NCBI RefSeq assembly: GCF_002285495.1
Contig: NZ_CP016786.1
Span: forward strand, 1,936,001-2,000,000
Source: Clostridium isatidis
Lineage (GTDB): Bacteria > Bacillota > Clostridia > Clostridiales > Clostridiaceae
Length of the DNA: 64,000 bases
Direction of reading: 5' to 3'
The position numbers and the translations under genes are program-made. Shown here piece after piece: positions 61,340 to 64,000 of the stretch. The notes under the pieces are model-generated. The model was not told the DNA's origin, made no database searches, and saw nothing but the letters and a program-made list of their open reading frames with translations. Numbering within the stretch: position 1 is the first letter of the stretch; every line of letters starts with the position of its first letter.

Positions 61340-62008
61340 TTAATCAAAAAATTCATCTTCTATTTTTTCTAAATCTAATATTCTTATTTCTTTTAGATTA
61401 AAATCAATAAGACCACTATTTTTCATACTGATTAATTCTCTAGAAAGAGAAGGTCTTGCTACTCCCATTTCTTCTGCTAATTCTTTTTTAGACTTTATCT
61501 TTAATACTAAAGAGTTCTTAGTATTATAATTATCTAATAGCAGTTTGCATATCTTTCTTCTAATAGAATCTAATTCTATCAGCTTTATTTTTTTATTTAA
61601 ATTTACTAATTTTTGAGATAATAATCCTAAAAAATTCTCTGTGAATTTAGTATTTTTCTTCATTATATTTAAAATAGTTTTTTTAGGAAAAAAAATAATT
61701 TTACAATTTTCTATCGCCATTACAGTTGAAGGGTAGGTTCCTTCCTTAGCAAAAATTATTGCTTCAGCAAAGGCGTCACCTTCACTAAGATTTGCTAAAG
61801 TCAATACCTTTCCATTTTCATATACATTTTGTACAACAGCTTTTCCTTCTACTATTATTGATAAACTATTGCATGGCTCACCTTGATTAGCAATTATTTG
61901 CCCCTTATTGTAGGATCTTACCATATAAACTTCCTCATCTAAGATTTTCTTTATTTCTTCATCTTCTATATCCTTAAAAAATCTAGCCCTTTGTAATGTT
62001 TTTATCAT
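61340..62008 (-). CDS. Crp/Fnr-family transcriptional regulator
   Basis: 222 aa from ATG 62008 (GAAAGGA upstream). A cyclic-nucleotide-like sensor domain (about 10-125: GQIIANQGEPCNSLSIIVEG, GDAFAEAIIF) is followed by a dimer helix and a winged-helix HTH (KKELAEEMGVARPSLSRELISM, about 165-190). It lacks the N-terminal Cys cluster of Fnr. It sits next to hcp, which fits an HcpR-like nitrosative-stress regulator, but the assignment is by context. Confidence 0.85.
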   Translation of the reverse strand: MIKTLQRARFFKDIEDEEIKKILDEEVYMVRSYNKGQIIANQGEPCNSLSIIVEGKAVVQNVYENGKVLTLANLSEGDAFAEAIIFAKEGTYPSTVMAIENCKIIFFPKKTILNIMKKNTKFTENFLGLLSQKLVNLNKKIKLIELDSIRRKICKLLLDNYNTKNSLVLKIKSKKELAEEMGVARPSLSRELISMKNSGLIDFNLKEIRILDLEKIEDEFFD

Positions 62009-62230
62009 AACTTTTCCTTTCAAAACTTATCTAAATATATATTTTTTTATTCTCTATTATTTTACCTTTTATTCTTTAACTATACTTAGTAAATCTTTCT
62101 ATTTATAATTTGTAATCTAATCATAATAAATAGCCTAATGCAAGAAAAATATATGAATATCCTAATCTCTTCTTCAATTCATTCCCCGTAAAAGCTCAAC
62201 ATCTCATCTCTTATTATAAATTTTTATAAA

Positions 62231-62271
62231 AAATAAAGATATATAACTTAATTATATATCTTTATTTTACT
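62231..62271 (-). terminator. Second terminator after hcp
   Basis: AATAAAGATATATA / TATATATCTTTATT with a short AT loop, T-rich on the minus strand. It follows the first hcp terminator in tandem. Confidence 0.7.
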
Positions 62272-62289
62272 ATATTCTTTTAAACTAAA

Positions 62290-62326
62290 AAAGTCTGCTT
62301 AACTAAATAATTAGTAAAGCAGACTT
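62290..62326 (-). terminator. First terminator after hcp
   Basis: AAGTCTGCTT / AAGCAGACTT (10 bp, further pairs inside) followed by TTTTTT on the minus strand, 15 bases past the hcp stop. Confidence 0.88.
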
Positions 62327-62340
62327 CTTTAATATTTAAA

Positions 62341-63978
62341 TTATCCTAAAAACATTTTTAAGTCGTCTTCTACGTTTGTTATTCCACCAATTCCAAAGTT
62401 TTCAACAAGTACTTTAGCAACATTTGGTGAAAGGAATGCTGGTAGAGTTGGTCCTAAATGGATATTCTTAACTCCTAAGTATAGTAATGATAATAATACT
62501 ATAACAGCTTTTTGTTCATACCATGCAATGTTAAATGCTAATGGTAAATCATTAATATCTTGTAATTCAAATACTTCTTTAAGTTTTAATGCAATTAATG
62601 CTAATGAGTATGAATCGTTACATTGTCCTGCATCAAGAACTCTTGGAATTCCACCAATATCTCCTAAGTCTAATTTGTTATATTTGTATTTTGCACAACC
62701 TGCAGTTAAAATAACAGTATCTTTTGGTAGTGCTTTTGCAAATTCTGTGTAGTAGTTTCTTGATTTAGCTCTACCGTCACATCCAGCCATTACGAAGAAT
62801 TTCTTAATAGCTCCTGACTTAACAGCATCTACAACTTTATCAGCAAGCGCAAATACTTGGTTGTGAGCAAATCCACCAATGATTTCTCCCTTTTCTATTT
62901 CTGTTGGAGCCTTGCAAGTCTTAGCAAGTTCAATTATTTCTGAGAAGTCTTTCTTTTCTCCATCTACTCCTGGTATATGCTTACATCCTGGGAAGCCTGC
63001 AGCTCCAGTTGTAAATACTCTATGCTTGTAGCTTTCCTTTGGTGGTACTATACAGTTTGTAGTCATTAATATTGGACCGTTGAAGCTTTCAAATTCTTCT
63101 TTTTGCTTCCACCATGCATTTCCATAGTTACCTACAAAGTGATCATATTTCTTAAATGCTGGATAATAGTGAGCTGGTAACATTTCTGAGTGAGTATAAA
63201 CATCTACTCCTGTTCCCTTTGTTTGTTCTAATAATTGTTCTAAGTCTTTTAAGTCGTGACCAGAAACTAAAATACCTGGATTATTTCTAACACCTATATT
63301 AACTTTTGTTATTTCTGGGTTTCCATAAGTTCCAGTATTAGCTGCATCTAATAAAGCCATACCGTCTACTCCAACTTTACCTGTTTCTAAAGTTAAAGCT
63401 ACTAATTGATCTACTGTTAAGCTGTCATCTAATAACTTAGCTAAAGTTTCTTGCATAAATGCACTAATTTCTTCGTTATCATAGCTTAATTCGTTAGCAT
63501 GCTTCATATATGCTGCTAAACCTTTTAATCCATAAGTTATAAGTTCTCTTAAACTTCTTATATCTTCATCTTTAGTTGCTAATACACCAACTTCTGTTGA
63601 TTTTGTATCATATTCTTCTCTTGTAGAAGCAGTCCATAATGCAGCTTCTGATAAACCTTCTTTATTTGATAATTGATTTAATAATTCTTCTTTTATTTCT
63701 AATACTCTTCTTACTCTATCGTAGAATATCTCATCATCAAAGTTAGCATTTGTTATAGTTGTAAATAAATTAATTGTTATATAGTGATTAACTTCACTTG
63801 AAACTTTTTTTCCTTCTTTTCTAAGTCTAGTTGTTACTTCTGATAATCCTTTTGTTACATATACTAATAAATCCTGCATTCTAGCAAGGTCTGGTGATTT
63901 TCCACATACTCCAAATTTTGTACAGCCTGTACAGCCTGCTGTTTCTTGACATTGGAAACAAAACATTTTATTTTCCAT
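62341..63978 (-). CDS. hcp: Hybrid cluster protein (hydroxylamine reductase type)
   Basis: 545 aa, complete. The N-terminal cluster cysteines Cys7, Cys10, Cys19 and Cys25 (CxxC-x8-C-x5-C) are of the strict-anaerobe class. Hybrid-cluster ligands lie in GHDLKDLEQLLEQ, HSEMLPAHYYP, TNCIVPP, GFPGCKHI, VMAGCDGR and DAGQCNDSYS. Hcp enzymes scavenge NO and hydroxylamine. AAGGAGG precedes the ATG. Its promoter lies beyond 64000. Confidence 0.95.
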   Translation of the reverse strand: MENKMFCFQCQETAGCTGCTKFGVCGKSPDLARMQDLLVYVTKGLSEVTTRLRKEGKKVSSEVNHYITINLFTTITNANFDDEIFYDRVRRVLEIKEELLNQLSNKEGLSEAALWTASTREEYDTKSTEVGVLATKDEDIRSLRELITYGLKGLAAYMKHANELSYDNEEISAFMQETLAKLLDDSLTVDQLVALTLETGKVGVDGMALLDAANTGTYGNPEITKVNIGVRNNPGILVSGHDLKDLEQLLEQTKGTGVDVYTHSEMLPAHYYPAFKKYDHFVGNYGNAWWKQKEEFESFNGPILMTTNCIVPPKESYKHRVFTTGAAGFPGCKHIPGVDGEKKDFSEIIELAKTCKAPTEIEKGEIIGGFAHNQVFALADKVVDAVKSGAIKKFFVMAGCDGRAKSRNYYTEFAKALPKDTVILTAGCAKYKYNKLDLGDIGGIPRVLDAGQCNDSYSLALIALKLKEVFELQDINDLPLAFNIAWYEQKAVIVLLSLLYLGVKNIHLGPTLPAFLSPNVAKVLVENFGIGGITNVEDDLKMFLG

Positions 63979-64000
63979 AAAAATAGCCTCCTTAAATATA

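Larger units (their letters stand above)
62009..62340. other. Intergenic region between the Crp/Fnr gene and hcp
   Basis: 332 bases without a gene. It holds the two hcp terminators listed separately and, nearer the regulator, AT-rich sequence that must contain its promoter. I see no clean palindromic Crp/Fnr site (TTGA-N6-TCAA or similar) in it. No RNA or small reading frame is evident. Confidence 0.6.

Overview
The window is a contiguous, very AT-rich chromosomal segment of an endospore-forming anaerobic Firmicute, most likely a Clostridium sensu stricto (cluster I). Reasons: A/T-biased codon use; strong AGGAGG-type ribosome binding sites; many TTG/GTG starts; sporulation genes (spoIIAA-AB-sigF, spoVAC-D-E, spoIIP, gpr, yqfC-yqfD, cotS-like); and anaerobe-type enzymes (flavodiiron protein, hybrid cluster protein, pyruvate phosphate dikinase). 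I cannot name the species from the sequence alone. I see no prophage, IS element, CRISPR array or integrated plasmid; it is a core region with a few accessory genes.

Layout. 1-10.3 kb is an accessory/metabolic part: a HAD phosphatase fragment at the edge, a CmpB-like membrane protein, tRNA-Leu(GAG), a trehalose locus (treC-treB divergent from treR, with twin palindromic operators in the promoter), a K+ channel, aldose 1-epimerase, a TPP-riboswitch-controlled thiT, two small membrane proteins, and the RNase P RNA gene. 10.3-16 kb is the macromolecular synthesis cluster read leftwards: dgt-like, dnaG, rpoD, trmK, nif3-like. 16-28.5 kb holds a cotS-like gene, ppdK-ccpN, then DUF4342-recO-era-cdd-dgkA/PAP2-ybeY-pgpH-yqfD-yqfC. 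28.5-40.2 kb holds an unassigned structured intergenic region, rpsU, a HIT protein, mtaB-rsmE-prmA, tpx, and the CIRCE-controlled hrcA-grpE-dnaK-dnaJ heat-shock operon preceded by hemW. 40.3-51.7 kb holds a patatin-like lipase, lepA, an unknown anchored protein, spoIIP, gpr, rpsT, holA, comEC and a P-type-ATPase-like gene that has lost its catalytic residues. 51.8-58 kb is the sporulation block spoIIAA-AB-sigF-spoVAC-D-E plus a Lon-family protease whose AAA module has lost its Walker motifs. 58.2-64 kb holds a flavodiiron protein, an ACT-domain protein/PFL-family pair, a Crp/Fnr regulator and hcp, which look like oxidative/nitrosative stress functions.

The gene order from 10 to 51 kb largely follows the well-known Bacillus order (comEC-holA-rpsT-gpr-spoIIP-yqxA-lepA-hemW-hrcA-grpE-dnaK-dnaJ-prmA-rsmE-mtaB ... 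rpsU ... yqfC-yqfD-pgpH-ybeY-dgkA-cdd-era-recO-ccpN ... dnaG-rpoD-trmK-nif3). Departures from it are therefore visible: no yqeY after rpsU, no phoH between yqfD and pgpH, no glyQS, a tpx insertion, a patatin gene, and a cotS-like gene. The most unusual items are the two intact reading frames encoding ATPase-family proteins without ATPase active sites (49.2-51.7 kb and 55.7-58.0 kb), the possible unassigned RNA at about 28.6-28.86 kb, and a widely spaced perfect 20-bp inverted repeat around the ccpN promoter.
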